64,000 nt of DNA from Candidatus Bathyarchaeota archaeon (GCA_026014465.1 JAOZID010000010.1:712288-776287), one strand, 5' to 3'; positions 41,422-50,685 are shown, counted from the first letter of the stretch. Numbers and translations are program-made. Notes: generated by a model not told the origin, from the letters alone.

Positions 41422-43278
41422 TTATGCCTCCTCCGCAGCTTTGGCTATGCTGCTTAAATCTTCCATACCCAACGCTTTGAGTTTTTCTTGGGTGGGTATG
41501 CCTTCGGGGTTCCAGCCGCGAGCTGCATAGTAGTCGTCCAAGAGCAAGTCAAGTTCTGCTTGGCTGACTTTGGCGCCTTTGACTGGGCTTTCGTCGGGGA
41601 TTGGTTCATTCATGACTTTCCATGGGAGGGTGTCGTCTTTTCGGCTTAAGCCTTCGCGCAGGTTGATGAGTTTTGCAAGGGCAACGATTCGTTCAGCGGC
41701 AACTGCAAGGTCGTCTGCGGTTACTTCAACGCCAGTTACGGAACTGTAGAGTTTTGCCATGTCAGCGAGTTCCTTGTAGAAGGAGCCTCTTGCGTTTTTG
41801 CATACGATAAGCGAGTCGATGATGGCGTAGATGTCCTCGTAGGCTTTGACGATTTTGCCGCGGCCTTTCTCGGCTTTTAGGCGGTCAACTTCGCCTTTGA
41901 GGTCAACTGCGTAAACGCCGCTGCTGTGGTCTGCGCCTCTAAAGGAGACTGCGTATCCCAACGCGGTAGTTTTGAGGCTGCGCAGGTCATAACCCGTAAC
42001 TTCTAAACCTTTGATGTGCTGTGCAAGATTTGCTACACCGTTGCCGAATTTCTCTGCTGCAGCTTTAACGCCGTCAGCAAGAATGTCGCCTACACCTTCG
42101 CGTTTGCCCATCTTTTCGATAAGCTGCAAAACTGCTTCAGCATTGCCGAATTTAGCGTCAATATCGTCAAGGTCACTGCTTTTTAGAAGACCCTTTTCAA
42201 CGCAGTCCATAACAAAAGCAATGGTTACACCGACGCTTTGGGCGTCCATGCCGTAATAGTTGCACAGTTCCGCGGCTTTGATTATTGCGTCAAGCTTGTT
42301 TACGCCTACGTTTGGTCCTAGAGCCCAGAGGTTTTCGTATTCCATTCGGGCCATGGTTCCTTTGTATGGACCTTCGCGGATTACTGCTTCGTGTTCGCAG
42401 CGCATGGGGCAGGAACTGCAGGCAATGATTTTTGTGACAAAGCGTGTGTTGAGGGATTCGCCGCTGATTTGCGCTGCGTCCTCAAAGCGGGCACTGCTGT
42501 AGTTGCGAGTAGGCAAACAGTTCAAGTTGTTGTTAATCAAAAGGTTCTCGACGGTGCCCACGGTGCGGTACTTCTTGGTTGCGGGACCCTTCATGCGTTC
42601 ATGGAATTCTTTGACTAGGTCCATGAATTCTTCGGGTTTGGCAACTTCGATGTCGTGTGTTCCGCGTACGGCGATGGCTTTCACGTTTTTGCTGCCCATG
42701 ACTGCGCCTAGACCTGTGCGGTCGGCTGAGCGGGTTTTTTCGTTTGTGATGCAGGCAAGTTTGGATAGTTTTTCGCCTGCTTCGCCGATTGCGGCTACAC
42801 GTATGTAGTAGTCGCCAAGTTCATCTTGGATTGCTACTTCAGTTCCGCTGGGTGATTTACCCATTAAAGCTGAGGCGTCAAGTAATTGTACTGAATCATC
42901 GTCAATCCAAAGATAGACAGGTTTTTCAGATTTGCCAGTTATGATAACTGCATCGTATCCGGCTCGTTTTAATTCTGCACCAAAGGTGCCATGAGATATT
43001 GCTTCGCCAACTCCGCCTGTGGCAGGTGACTTGGATATGAATGCATGACCGTTTCCGCCTGTGGGAAACATGGTTCCAGAGACGGGACCCAAAGCCAAAA
43101 CAAGGGGGTTTTCAGGGCTCAAGGCATCAACGCCTGCTTTTGAATTAGCAAGCCAAAGCCTCATTCCTAAGCCTATTCCGCCCACGTATGTCTTTGCATA
43201 ATTATCGTCAAGTTTCTCAGTCCAAGTTTTACCAACATTCAAGTCAACGAAGAGAACTCTTCCAGCGTAACCCAGCAA
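41422..43278 (-). CDS. Tungsten-dependent aldehyde:ferredoxin oxidoreductase family protein (copy 1)
   Basis: 618 residues. AOR family: N-terminal YAGRVLFVDLNVGKTWTEKL, substrate and pterin loops (SGTMFPTGGNGHAF, GAVMGSKNVKAIAVRGT), the [4Fe-4S] motif ACSSCPMRCEH and the later Cys DSLIVCKNARG. Oxidises aldehydes to acids with tungstobispterin, or the reverse. The actual substrate of this copy is not readable from sequence. It is followed directly by its own ferredoxin subunit (three bases), and a MoaD/ThiS gene lies upstream on the other strand. A TATA-like CTATATTAAC at 43321-43330 suggests its own promoter. Confidence 0.9.
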   Translation of the reverse strand: MLGYAGRVLFVDLNVGKTWTEKLDDNYAKTYVGGIGLGMRLWLANSKAGVDALSPENPLVLALGPVSGTMFPTGGNGHAFISKSPATGGVGEAISHGTFGAELKRAGYDAVIITGKSEKPVYLWIDDDSVQLLDASALMGKSPSGTEVAIQDELGDYYIRVAAIGEAGEKLSKLACITNEKTRSADRTGLGAVMGSKNVKAIAVRGTHDIEVAKPEEFMDLVKEFHERMKGPATKKYRTVGTVENLLINNNLNCLPTRNYSSARFEDAAQISGESLNTRFVTKIIACSSCPMRCEHEAVIREGPYKGTMARMEYENLWALGPNVGVNKLDAIIKAAELCNYYGMDAQSVGVTIAFVMDCVEKGLLKSSDLDDIDAKFGNAEAVLQLIEKMGKREGVGDILADGVKAAAEKFGNGVANLAQHIKGLEVTGYDLRSLKTTALGYAVSFRGADHSSGVYAVDLKGEVDRLKAEKGRGKIVKAYEDIYAIIDSLIVCKNARGSFYKELADMAKLYSSVTGVEVTADDLAVAAERIVALAKLINLREGLSRKDDTLPWKVMNEPIPDESPVKGAKVSQAELDLLLDDYYAARGWNPEGIPTQEKLKALGMEDLSSIAKAAEEA

Positions 43279-43502
43279 ACTCTTTCCTCCATTGATTAAG
43301 AAACTATTAGTCAGGTGAAAACTATATTAACTTAATGGCGTTCCCCACATGAAATAATGACTAAAACACATGTTATTCCCTCACGTCGTGAACCACAAAG
43401 CATAACGTGAAAGGGGGGAAACTGATGTTGCAAAAGCTGTTTTTTGGGAGAAAACAAATATGAGCAGCCAGCAACTCAAGTATTATAGTATGCCAAGTTT
43501 AG

Positions 43503-43509
43503 GGAGGCA
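43503..43509 (+). promoter_or_regulatory. Ribosome binding site deciding a TTG start
   Basis: GGAGGCA stands seven bases before TTG 43516 and supports that non-ATG start for the MoaD/ThiS-like protein; the ATG at 43511 in another frame closes after two codons. Confidence 0.6.
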
Positions 43510-43515
43510 GATGCC

Positions 43516-43803
43516 TTGAAGGTAAAAGTTCAGTATGTTAGCTTGGTGAAGACCTTCACTAAGGAAAGTCAAGACGAGTTTGAAGTAGAAGAAGGTACAC
43601 TGCTGGGAAGTGTACTTGACAGAGTCGCAGACAAATACGGCAAACCCTTCACCCAAGAAGTCTACGAGCAAGGACAAAAAGAAATGAAATCAACCTTCGT
43701 CGCCATGGTAAACGGCTTACTAATGAACCAACTCAACGGCGTAGACACCCAACTAAAAAACGGCGACACCATAACCCTAATGTCCCTCATGACAGGCGGG
43801 TAA
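43516..43803 (+). CDS. MoaD/ThiS-type sulfur carrier protein
   Basis: 95 residues, ubiquitin-like fold ending in the carboxyl-terminal Gly-Gly (SLMTGG), which is adenylated and thiolated to give sulfur for molybdopterin or tungstopterin. The core KVQYVSLVKTF, LLGSVLDRVADKYG and AMVNGLLMNQLNGVDTQLKNGDTITLM matches the MoaD/ThiS family, and GDTITLMSLMTGG is its typical C-terminus. The start is TTG 43516 behind GGAGGCA. It lies between the two AOR operons on the opposite strand, so dedicated supply of the pterin cofactor is an inviting reading. Similar carriers also serve tRNA thiolation, which cannot be excluded. Confidence 0.85.
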   Translation: MKVKVQYVSLVKTFTKESQDEFEVEEGTLLGSVLDRVADKYGKPFTQEVYEQGQKEMKSTFVAMVNGLLMNQLNGVDTQLKNGDTITLMSLMTGG

Positions 43804-44006
43804 ACCCAAACCAAAAAACACAGACACTACTTTGAACACCCAAGCCAATTTTTCCTCACACACCAACTATTAGTAGCATATTAGGCTCCAAATTTTAATT
43901 CTATGCAGAAACCATAGGGGGAGGGGGTCTACTTTTTAGTGGTAAGTAATAAACAAAAGAAGAGAGGGACGCTTGTTGCGTCTTGTTTTGCGTGTTAAAT
44001 TTGGGG

Positions 44007-44513
44007 TTATTTGCTTGTGGCGTTGGCGGTTTGGAATAGGCTTTTGACTGCTTTTTGCCGTGATTTTTGTGCTAGTTGCTCTGCGGTGACAAATGAGAGG
44101 GCTTCTTCGGGGCACCATTTGACGCATTGGGGTTCTCCGTCGGGGTTGTCGGTGCAGTTGTTGCAGGTGAAGACTACGCGTTTTTCGGGGTGCATGTTCA
44201 TGGCTCCAAATGGGCACGCAGCAATGCACCAGCCACATCCGTTGCAGGCTTCTTCGTCCACGCGCATGATGCCTGTGTCTTCTTCTTGGGTCAGGGCGTC
44301 GCGGGGACAGGCGGCAAGGCAGGGAGGGTCTTCGCAGTGGCGACAGGCAATAGCTAAGTTAGAGAGCGGACCAATGCGCATAGCACGGATTCGAGATTTG
44401 CTGGGGTTAAATGTGTTATCGTTTACCATGGAGCAGGCGTATTCGCAAACCACGCAGCCGATGCATTTTTCAGGGTCGGCGGTTACGAATTTGCGGTCTT
44501 GATGGCGTACCAT
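44007..44513 (-). CDS. Four-cluster ferredoxin subunit of the AOR at 44516-46468
   Basis: 168 residues, paralogue of 40927-41418. Cluster motifs: CIGCVVCEYACS, CRHCEDPPCLAACP, CNGCGWCIAACP, and CNNCTDN with CVKWCP. The end has the helical SRQKAVKSLFQTANATSK. It follows the AOR by two bases and should be its electron-accepting subunit. The pair of AOR plus polyferredoxin has been duplicated as a unit. Both copies keep all visible cluster cysteines, so both should be redox-active. The AOR2 stop codon region is rich in Lys/Ala codons just before this gene, but no frameshift is evident. Confidence 0.88.
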   Translation of the reverse strand: MVRHQDRKFVTADPEKCIGCVVCEYACSMVNDNTFNPSKSRIRAMRIGPLSNLAIACRHCEDPPCLAACPRDALTQEEDTGIMRVDEEACNGCGWCIAACPFGAMNMHPEKRVVFTCNNCTDNPDGEPQCVKWCPEEALSFVTAEQLAQKSRQKAVKSLFQTANATSK

Positions 44514-44515
44514 GT

Positions 44516-46468
44516 TTAGGCGCCTCCTGCGGCTGCTTTTGCGGTTTGAGGCGCTTTGGCTTTATCATTATCTTTGGCTTTGGCTTTTGCTTTGGAGGCT
44601 TTGACGCGTTCCTTGGCTTCCTCGGCGATGTAGGCGTACTCGTCCAAACCGACTTCCTTGATTTTCTCCAAAGTTGGGATACCATCCTGAGTCCAGTTAC
44701 GGGCTTCATAGTAGTCGCTTAAGCCAACTTGGAGTTCTTCCTCACTAACGCAAACGCCCTTCGCGGGACCTTCATCGGGAACGGGGACGTTTTGGATTTT
44801 CCATGGAAGGTGGTCGTATTCGCGGGTGCCTTTGCCTTCGCGCAGGTTAAAGAGCCTCGCGAGAACTTCGATGCGTTCTCCGTCCATCATCATTTCTTCT
44901 TCAGTGATGGGGATGCCTGTGGCTAAGGTGTAATAGTTCACTAGGTCAGTCCAGCCGTCGTAGTAGGTGCCTCTGCTGAATTTGCAGACGATAAGCGAGT
45001 CAATGATGTTGTACATTTTGCTTTCAGTGGCGATTATTTTGCCGCGTCCAGGTTCAATTTTGAAGCGGTTTACTTTGCCTTTGACGTCGGGGGAGTAGGC
45101 TCCGTTTCTTAGGTGGCAGGCGCCTCGGAAGGAAACGCTAAAACCAAGCGCTGCAGTCTTCAAAGTCCGCAGGTCGTAGCCTGGAAGCTCCAAGCCTTTG
45201 ATGTGGCAGGCGTACTTGTAGGCGTCGCCGCCGATGATTTCAGCTGCCATTTTGGTTCCTTCTGCAAGGGCACTTCCAAGCCAGCCTTCGCGTTTGCCGA
45301 TTTTATGGATAATCTGGATCATAGCTTCAGCGTTACCAAAACGCAGGTCAATGCCGTCAGTTTGTTCTTTGGTGATGACACCGTGTTCGTAGCAGTCCAT
45401 GGCGAAAGCGACGACGACTCCAATTGATATGCCGTCCATGCCGTACTCGTTGACGATGCGCATAGCTTCAACTACTGCGTCCAAGCGGTCAATGCCACAC
45501 AAAGGACCCATGCTCCAAAGGCACTCAAACTCCAAACGTGAAGTCGAGCCCTTGTAGGGACCTTCGGGAACAACGGCGATGTGGTCGCAACGCATTCCAC
45601 AAGTTGCGCAGCCCACAATCTTCTTGACATAGTGCTCGTTGAGGTATTCGCCGCTGACTTTTTGGGCGCCTTCAAAAGTTGCGTTAGTCCAGTTTCTTGT
45701 AGCAAGAGCAGCCAAAGAGTTCAAAACCAAAACGTTTTCGGGAGTTCCAAGAGTCTTGTATTTCTTGGTTGCGGGACCTTGCATGCGTTCGTGAATAAGC
45801 TTGACGAATTCGCGGAAGCCTTTCATGTCGGCTACGTTGACGTCTTTGGTTCCGCGGACAGCCACTGCCTTGAGGTTTTTGCTGCCCATGACACCGCCCA
45901 TACCAGAGCGGCCGATAGCGCGGAATTCATCGTTCATGATGGCTGCGAACCTGCAAAGTTTCTCGCCTGCTTCGCCGATGGCAGAGACGCGGATGTAAAA
46001 GTCGTTTTGTTCTTCGCGAATGGCGTGGTCGGTTTCGCCGACGGTAAAGTTTCTCATGTGTTCTGCGGGGACGATTTCAACTTTGTCGTCGTCAATCCAC
46101 AAGTAGCAGAGTTTGGGGGATTTTCCCGTGATTATGATGGCGTCATAACCCGCTCGTTTGAAGTCAGGTCCAAAAAATCCGTGGGCTTCAGCGTTTCCGA
46201 TGCCGCCAGTAGCAGGGGATTTGGAAACAACCGCGTAGCTGTTGCCACCTGTTGGACCCATAGTGCCAGATAGGGGTCCTGTCATGTAAATCAGAGGGTT
46301 GTCAGGGTCGTAAGCGTCTGTCATGGGTTTGGAGTTGTCCATGAGGAGTTTGATACCAAGACCTATACCGCCTATGTAGTCTTTTGCAAGCTTTTCAGAT
46401 AGGGGCTCAGTTGAGATTTCCCCTGTGGTTAAGTTAACACGCAGTATTTTACCAGCGTAAGCATACAT
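44516..46468 (-). CDS. Tungsten-dependent aldehyde:ferredoxin oxidoreductase family protein (copy 2)
   Basis: 650 residues from ATG 46468, which follows GGAGGATAAG. AOR family marks: YAGKILRVNLTTGEIST, SGTMGPTGGNSYAVVSKSP, GGVMGSKNLKAVAVRGT, cluster motif GCATCGMRCDH and Cys in DSLIVCKFSRG. Longer than copy one by a C-terminal tail of about 35 residues, very rich in Lys and Ala (KAKAKAKDNDKAKAPQ), probably flexible. The tail could dock a partner or be a recent low-complexity addition. The frame is open upstream to 46708, but the family match begins at Met 46468. A TATA box at 46517-46526 is correctly placed for this start. Confidence 0.9.
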   Translation of the reverse strand: MYAYAGKILRVNLTTGEISTEPLSEKLAKDYIGGIGLGIKLLMDNSKPMTDAYDPDNPLIYMTGPLSGTMGPTGGNSYAVVSKSPATGGIGNAEAHGFFGPDFKRAGYDAIIITGKSPKLCYLWIDDDKVEIVPAEHMRNFTVGETDHAIREEQNDFYIRVSAIGEAGEKLCRFAAIMNDEFRAIGRSGMGGVMGSKNLKAVAVRGTKDVNVADMKGFREFVKLIHERMQGPATKKYKTLGTPENVLVLNSLAALATRNWTNATFEGAQKVSGEYLNEHYVKKIVGCATCGMRCDHIAVVPEGPYKGSTSRLEFECLWSMGPLCGIDRLDAVVEAMRIVNEYGMDGISIGVVVAFAMDCYEHGVITKEQTDGIDLRFGNAEAMIQIIHKIGKREGWLGSALAEGTKMAAEIIGGDAYKYACHIKGLELPGYDLRTLKTAALGFSVSFRGACHLRNGAYSPDVKGKVNRFKIEPGRGKIIATESKMYNIIDSLIVCKFSRGTYYDGWTDLVNYYTLATGIPITEEEMMMDGERIEVLARLFNLREGKGTREYDHLPWKIQNVPVPDEGPAKGVCVSEEELQVGLSDYYEARNWTQDGIPTLEKIKEVGLDEYAYIAEEAKERVKASKAKAKAKDNDKAKAPQTAKAAAGGA

Positions 46469-46792
46469 GTTTTTCTTATCCTCCACACGCACTGGTTGAT
46501 TATAGGAAGAAAAACGGGATATAAACCTAATGGATGGACAACGAAAAAAATCATGTAAAAATTGCAATTCAAACAATAAAGAATCGACAGGTTTTAGCAT
46601 GCATATCGAAGGTGTTTTTGCTTTTAATTCCAAAACACAATGCAGAAAAGCTTTTTGGACTGATGCATTTAAGTCTTGTTTAATGGAAAAAGCCCACTTT
46701 TCAAGCATCGTTCATGGCTTTATCCACACAAAAACAACCAAAACAAAGGGGGCTTGCGCGCGCAAAACCGCCCAAACAGCAAAAACCAAGGG
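46469..46792. other. Intergenic region between AOR2 and hydrogenase maturation protease
   Basis: 324 bases. It holds a box A element on the minus strand (GTTTATATCC at 46517-46526) for AOR2, so the AOR operon is probably separate from the hydrogenase cluster. A Lys/Cys-rich open frame on the plus strand (46530-46796) shows no family pattern and is not called. No RNA gene seen. Confidence 0.45.
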
Positions 46793-47296
46793 TTAAGGCA
46801 GCACGTTTAGCAGGATTTTGGCAAGCTGCGAAGCACAAGCCTCAACCTCAGGAGTCAAACCCTCTCCGAAATCTGTGTCTTTAGGCTGCATCAAAAGCAA
46901 GGACAGCTTTCCGCCTGTGAGCTGGGTTATGTATTCGCAAAACATCCGCAAAGGCAACATGTGCGTTGATATGGCAGGAAATGAAGTGACTTTTTCAGAA
47001 TCAAAAAGCTGCGCCTCTCCAGGTTCTAATTGCAACAACGCAGCATCCACCAAAAGCACATGCGAAGGCTTTAGAGCAATTATTTCATCCATGAAACTTT
47101 CTGGAACGGTTTCGCATTCAATCAAATGAACCTTAGACGAAACCTTGCCTTCAAGGTCTTTGACTATTTTTACGCCCAAAAAATCATCACGGCGGATTTC
47201 GTTGCCTATACCTGCAACTACAACAAAAGAGGCATCTTTAAACCAATCTTTTAGTTGCGTTTCAATTTCCGCGTGTTTCAAAGCAAAATACACCAC
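46793..47296 (-). CDS. [NiFe]-hydrogenase maturation endopeptidase
   Basis: 167 residues, HycI/HyaD/FrhD family. AGIGNEIRRDDFLGVKIVKDLE has the GNxxRxDD signature with the Ni-sensing Glu, and LLVDAALLQLEPG and ISTHMLPLRMF provide the further conserved Asp and His. The enzyme cuts the C-terminal peptide from the large subunit after nickel insertion. It is downstream of mvhA, 36 bases away on the same strand, and should process it; mvhA has a removable tail of 25 residues after DPCFGCATH. Belongs to the hdrCB-mvhGA operon. Confidence 0.87.
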   Translation of the reverse strand: MVYFALKHAEIETQLKDWFKDASFVVVAGIGNEIRRDDFLGVKIVKDLEGKVSSKVHLIECETVPESFMDEIIALKPSHVLLVDAALLQLEPGEAQLFDSEKVTSFPAISTHMLPLRMFCEYITQLTGGKLSLLLMQPKDTDFGEGLTPEVEACASQLAKILLNVLP

Positions 47297-47332
47297 AAAA
47301 AGAAAAGAAACAAAGAAGAAAAGAGGTTGGGT

Positions 47333-48784
47333 TTAGCGTTGCAGCGTTTGGATGCGTTGCTTGTTGCTGTCGAAGACCTCAACGGTCATTGGCATTTTGC
47401 CGACTGCAAAGTGTGTTGCACAGCCAAAGCAGGGGTCGTATGCTCTGAAAGCCATTTCGACTTGGTTGAGTATGCCTTGGTCGACTTTGCCGTTGTGGAT
47501 TAAGCCTTTGGCGGCGTCGCGGATGCTCATGCATATGGCGGGGTAATTGTTGGTTGTGGCAACTATCATGTTAACGTCTTTGACTAGGGCGTCTTTGTCA
47601 AGGGTGTAGTGGTGGATGAGGGTTCCACGTGCTGCTTCGACGATTCCGATGCCTTCGCCTGGTTCGCCTGGTTTGTTGCGTATGTTAGTGTCTGTGATTT
47701 CGGGGTCTTTGGCTAGCTCAACTGCACGTTCTGAGGCGTTTAGCAATTCAATGAGGCGTGCCCAGTGGAATGCTAAGGTGCCGTGGACGGGTCTGCCAAG
47801 GGTCTTGTACATGACTTCGTATTCTGCCTGTGCAAGAGGCGTAGACATGCCGTCAGCAGCGTTCAATCTGCCTAGGGGACCAACACGGTAAATGCCGTTG
47901 TCAGAACCAGCGTTAAGGCCGTTCCAGCCCAGTTTTTTGAGGTAGGGGAATTTGCTGTAAGTCCACTCTTCAACGTGTTCGCCCACGTGGGTGAGGTAGT
48001 CTTGGGGTGCAAACTTTAGGAATTCGTTGCCTGAGGGGTCAACTACGCGGATTTTGCCGTCGTAAAAGTTGACTTTGTTGTTTTCGTCAACGGTGCCCAT
48101 GTAGTAAGTTGGCATGGTGTAGGCGTCGCTTTTAATCAGGTCTAGGTATTTGCTGTTGCCCAGTACGAGGTCGTGGAAGATTTTTAGGGAGAACTTGGCG
48201 AATTCTACGCTGGAAGCTGCCATCTTTCCGACGTCTTGGCGTTTCTCTTCGCTTAGGGCTTTGGAGATGCCGCCTGGAAGGGCGCATACGGGGTGGGTTG
48301 CTTTTCCACCGAAAACCTCGGTGATTTTTTGTCCGTAAGCACGGTGTTTAATGACTTCTTTAGCTACGTCTAAGCCGGCTTTTTCGATGACTCCTAAGAT
48401 GTTGCGTTTCTCTACGGGGGCATCAGGACCAACGATGAAGTCTGGACCGCCCAAGTAGTAAAAGTGTAGGGTGTGGTCGTAAATGAAGTAGCCGCAGTTC
48501 ATGAGTTCGCGTAGTTTCTTTGCGGTGGGTGTTGGTTCAACGTTAAAGGCTGCGTCTAGGGCTTTGACGGATGCGAAGTGGTGAGCAACAGGACATACAC
48601 CACAGATTCTGGTGGTAAGCTGGGGCATGAGTTCGGCGCGCCGTCCGATGCAGAATTTCTCGAAACCGCGCAGTTCGGGGATTTTTAGGTAAGCGTTTTC
48701 TACTTCGCCTTGGTCGTTGAGGAATATGGAAACGTTTCCGTGGCCTTCAAGCCGCGTGATTGGGTCGATTAGGATTTCTTTCAT
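47333..48784 (-). CDS. mvhA: [NiFe]-hydrogenase large subunit, Mvh type
   Basis: 483 residues. Both nickel-binding motifs are present: RICGVCPVAHH (Cys61, Cys64) and DPCFGCATH (Cys452, Cys455). The C-terminal 25 residues following His458 should be removed by the maturation protease. Sequence character fits group 3c (MvhA, F420-nonreducing) hydrogenases, which in methanogens feed electrons to heterodisulfide reductase. The start overlaps the mvhG stop by four bases (minus strand). MvhD, the subunit that normally links MvhAG to HdrA, is not in this window. Confidence 0.92.
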   Translation of the reverse strand: MKEILIDPITRLEGHGNVSIFLNDQGEVENAYLKIPELRGFEKFCIGRRAELMPQLTTRICGVCPVAHHFASVKALDAAFNVEPTPTAKKLRELMNCGYFIYDHTLHFYYLGGPDFIVGPDAPVEKRNILGVIEKAGLDVAKEVIKHRAYGQKITEVFGGKATHPVCALPGGISKALSEEKRQDVGKMAASSVEFAKFSLKIFHDLVLGNSKYLDLIKSDAYTMPTYYMGTVDENNKVNFYDGKIRVVDPSGNEFLKFAPQDYLTHVGEHVEEWTYSKFPYLKKLGWNGLNAGSDNGIYRVGPLGRLNAADGMSTPLAQAEYEVMYKTLGRPVHGTLAFHWARLIELLNASERAVELAKDPEITDTNIRNKPGEPGEGIGIVEAARGTLIHHYTLDKDALVKDVNMIVATTNNYPAICMSIRDAAKGLIHNGKVDQGILNQVEMAFRAYDPCFGCATHFAVGKMPMTVEVFDSNKQRIQTLQR

Positions 48785-49761
48785 TTTTTCATCACCTTTC
48801 GTCTAAGGATAGAGGCAGGCAAGTTGTACATGTAGAACGTGCCCACGGGGTCTTTGACTTGGTCTATTAGTTTTTGAACGTCTTCTTCGGTGTACTCTGC
48901 GTCTTCGTCTAAGCCAAGAATTGAAGCCAACGCGGTCATCATGCCTGCGCCTACTTCGGGCTGGTTTGGAGCTGCACCGCCGCATCCAGTGCAGGGCATG
49001 TCAACTTTGAGACATTGAGCGCCACATCCGCTACGGGTAGCCATACCCAAACAGATGATTCCCTGCTCCATCAAGCAGCGGTCAGGTTCAGGAACTTTCT
49101 CATGAACACGGTAGATTTTCTCGATTTTCTTGTTTTCACGTTTACGTGGGCATTCGTCACAGACGGCTTTTGCAGGTGCAAGAACAGAGCCTTTTGGTGG
49201 AAGGTTGCCTGTGGCGATGGCGTCAATTGCGTTGCTGATAAGAACGACTGGTGGAGGGCATCCGGGTAGGTAGTAGTCTACGTCGACGGTTTGGGCAAGG
49301 GTTTTGACGGTATCATAGAATTCGGGGATTTTCAGGATGCCTTCTTTTACTTTGGTTTCAGTTTTGGGCATGGTTGCGTTTGGGTTGACGTTTGATTTGT
49401 CTTTGATGTAGACATGCTCGAAGATTTCGTCGCGGTCGTTAAGGTTTGCTAAGCCGGGTATGGAGCCTTCGTGAGCGCATGAGCCAAAGGCGACTAGGGT
49501 CTTTGACTTAGCTCTCAAAACCTTCGCCATGTGTTCTTGCTCTGAGTTTCGAATAGAGCCGTTGAAGAATGTGATGTCGATGTATTTGTCAGGCATGTTT
49601 TCTACATCGCTGTATTTCACATCCATGGCTACAGGCCAGAACACGATGTCGGCGAGTTTAACCACATCTAAGATTTTTTCGTTGATGTCTAGCACGGCTA
49701 TTTCACAGCCGCCGCAACTTGCAGCCCAGTAAAAGGCTATTTTTAGCTTGTTTTGGCTCAT
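48781..49761 (-). CDS. mvhG: [NiFe]-hydrogenase small subunit, Mvh type
   Basis: 326 residues. The proximal cluster site is AASCGGCEIAVLD, followed by VAFGSCAHEGSIPG and LPGCPPPVVLI. The C-terminal half carries further Cys groups (CDECPRKREN, DRCLMEQGIICLG, SGCGAQCLKVDMPCTGCGG) for the medial and distal clusters. Electrons pass from H2 at MvhA to the next partner. It immediately follows hdrB on the same strand, with no gap (49762/49761). Length normal; no signal peptide, so the enzyme is cytoplasmic. Confidence 0.92.
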   Translation of the reverse strand: MSQNKLKIAFYWAASCGGCEIAVLDINEKILDVVKLADIVFWPVAMDVKYSDVENMPDKYIDITFFNGSIRNSEQEHMAKVLRAKSKTLVAFGSCAHEGSIPGLANLNDRDEIFEHVYIKDKSNVNPNATMPKTETKVKEGILKIPEFYDTVKTLAQTVDVDYYLPGCPPPVVLISNAIDAIATGNLPPKGSVLAPAKAVCDECPRKRENKKIEKIYRVHEKVPEPDRCLMEQGIICLGMATRSGCGAQCLKVDMPCTGCGGAAPNQPEVGAGMMTALASILGLDEDAEYTEEDVQKLIDQVKDPVGTFYMYNLPASILRRKVMKK

Positions 49762-50685
49762 TTATTTTGCACCATCATCTATTTGTTTTAATAATTCTAA
49801 CGGTTTTACTCTGAGTTCTTTGAAGGCGAGTTCTTCAGGCGAGATACCTAAGGCTAACCCAAGCAGTTGTGGATAATGTAGAATAGGAATGCCGTAGGTT
49901 TCGTTGAAGGTTTTCTCGATACGCAACTCATTAGTATCGTACATTATGTGGCAAAATGGGCAGATTGTTATTAAAGCTTGTGCGTCTACCATTTTGACGT
50001 GGTTTAGTTTGTCGCGTGCGAGTTGCAAGGCGATTTTGTCGCTTACACCTACACTGGGTGCGCCGCAGCATTCAGTTTTATCCATGTAATCAAGGCAGGT
50101 GGCGCCTGTTGCTTCGACAAGTTCTTTGAGGGTCTGGGGATCTTCGGGGTCGTCGAATTCAATGTATTCTTTGGGTCGCAAAATGTGGCAGCCGTTGTGT
50201 TCGGCAACTTTGAGTGCGGTGAGGGGTTTGGTGACGGCTTTCTTGATGTTGTCTATGCCGATATCTTCTTTGAGTACCTGCATCAGATGCTTCACTGTCA
50301 CGGTGCCCTTGAACTCCAAGCCTGACTCTTTTAAGTTAGCGTTTATCTGCTCTCTTAGAGCCTTGTCTGCCTTTAAAATCTTGTTAACTTTCTTTAACGT
50401 CCCTGCACAGCCGGGGCAGAGCGTTATAACGTTTAAGCCCTGCTGCTCAGCCAAAGCCAAGTTTCTTGCCGCGAGAATAATCATCATTTCGTGGCTCACG
50501 GGGTCAAGGGGCAAGCCACAGCAGTTGAATTCAGGCATCTCAACCAGTTCAACGCCCAGTTTTTCAAGCACTTTACGTGCAGAAATCTCGTAAGAGGAAA
50601 CACGGTAAGGTATGGCGCAACCTAGGAAAATCAGGTACTTGTGAGGGGGTGCAGTTGTGGTGGTGTTTTGGGTGTCTGTGCTCAT
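49762..50685 (-). CDS. hdrB: Heterodisulfide reductase subunit B
   Basis: 307 residues. Two CCG-type cysteine motifs (CX-31-39-CC-X35-CXXC): first FLGCAIPYR / FNCCGLPLD / TLCPGCAG, second HNGCHI / TECCGAPSV / TICPFCHI. These bind the unusual [4Fe-4S] clusters that split CoB-S-S-CoM in methanogens; in non-methanogens the disulfide is often unknown. It overlaps hdrC by four bases and abuts mvhG. No hdrA, the FAD-containing bifurcating subunit, is seen nearby, so this module either recruits HdrA from elsewhere or works with another partner. Confidence 0.92.
   Translation of the reverse strand: MSTDTQNTTTTAPPHKYLIFLGCAIPYRVSSYEISARKVLEKLGVELVEMPEFNCCGLPLDPVSHEMMIILAARNLALAEQQGLNVITLCPGCAGTLKKVNKILKADKALREQINANLKESGLEFKGTVTVKHLMQVLKEDIGIDNIKKAVTKPLTALKVAEHNGCHILRPKEYIEFDDPEDPQTLKELVEATGATCLDYMDKTECCGAPSVGVSDKIALQLARDKLNHVKMVDAQALITICPFCHIMYDTNELRIEKTFNETYGIPILHYPQLLGLALGISPEELAFKELRVKPLELLKQIDDGAK

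Noticed and set aside
40927-46468. AOR pairs read as class II benzoyl-CoA reductase BamBC
   Set aside because: AOR plus four-cluster ferredoxin fits, but nothing by eye separates BamB from other AORs and none of the other bam genes or aromatic acyl-CoA genes is visible; the general AOR call is safer.
46530-46796. 88-codon Lys/Cys-rich plus-strand frame between AOR2 and the maturation protease
   Set aside because: Overlaps the promoter of AOR2, has no recognisable motif, and its Cys spacing does not form any usual metal site.
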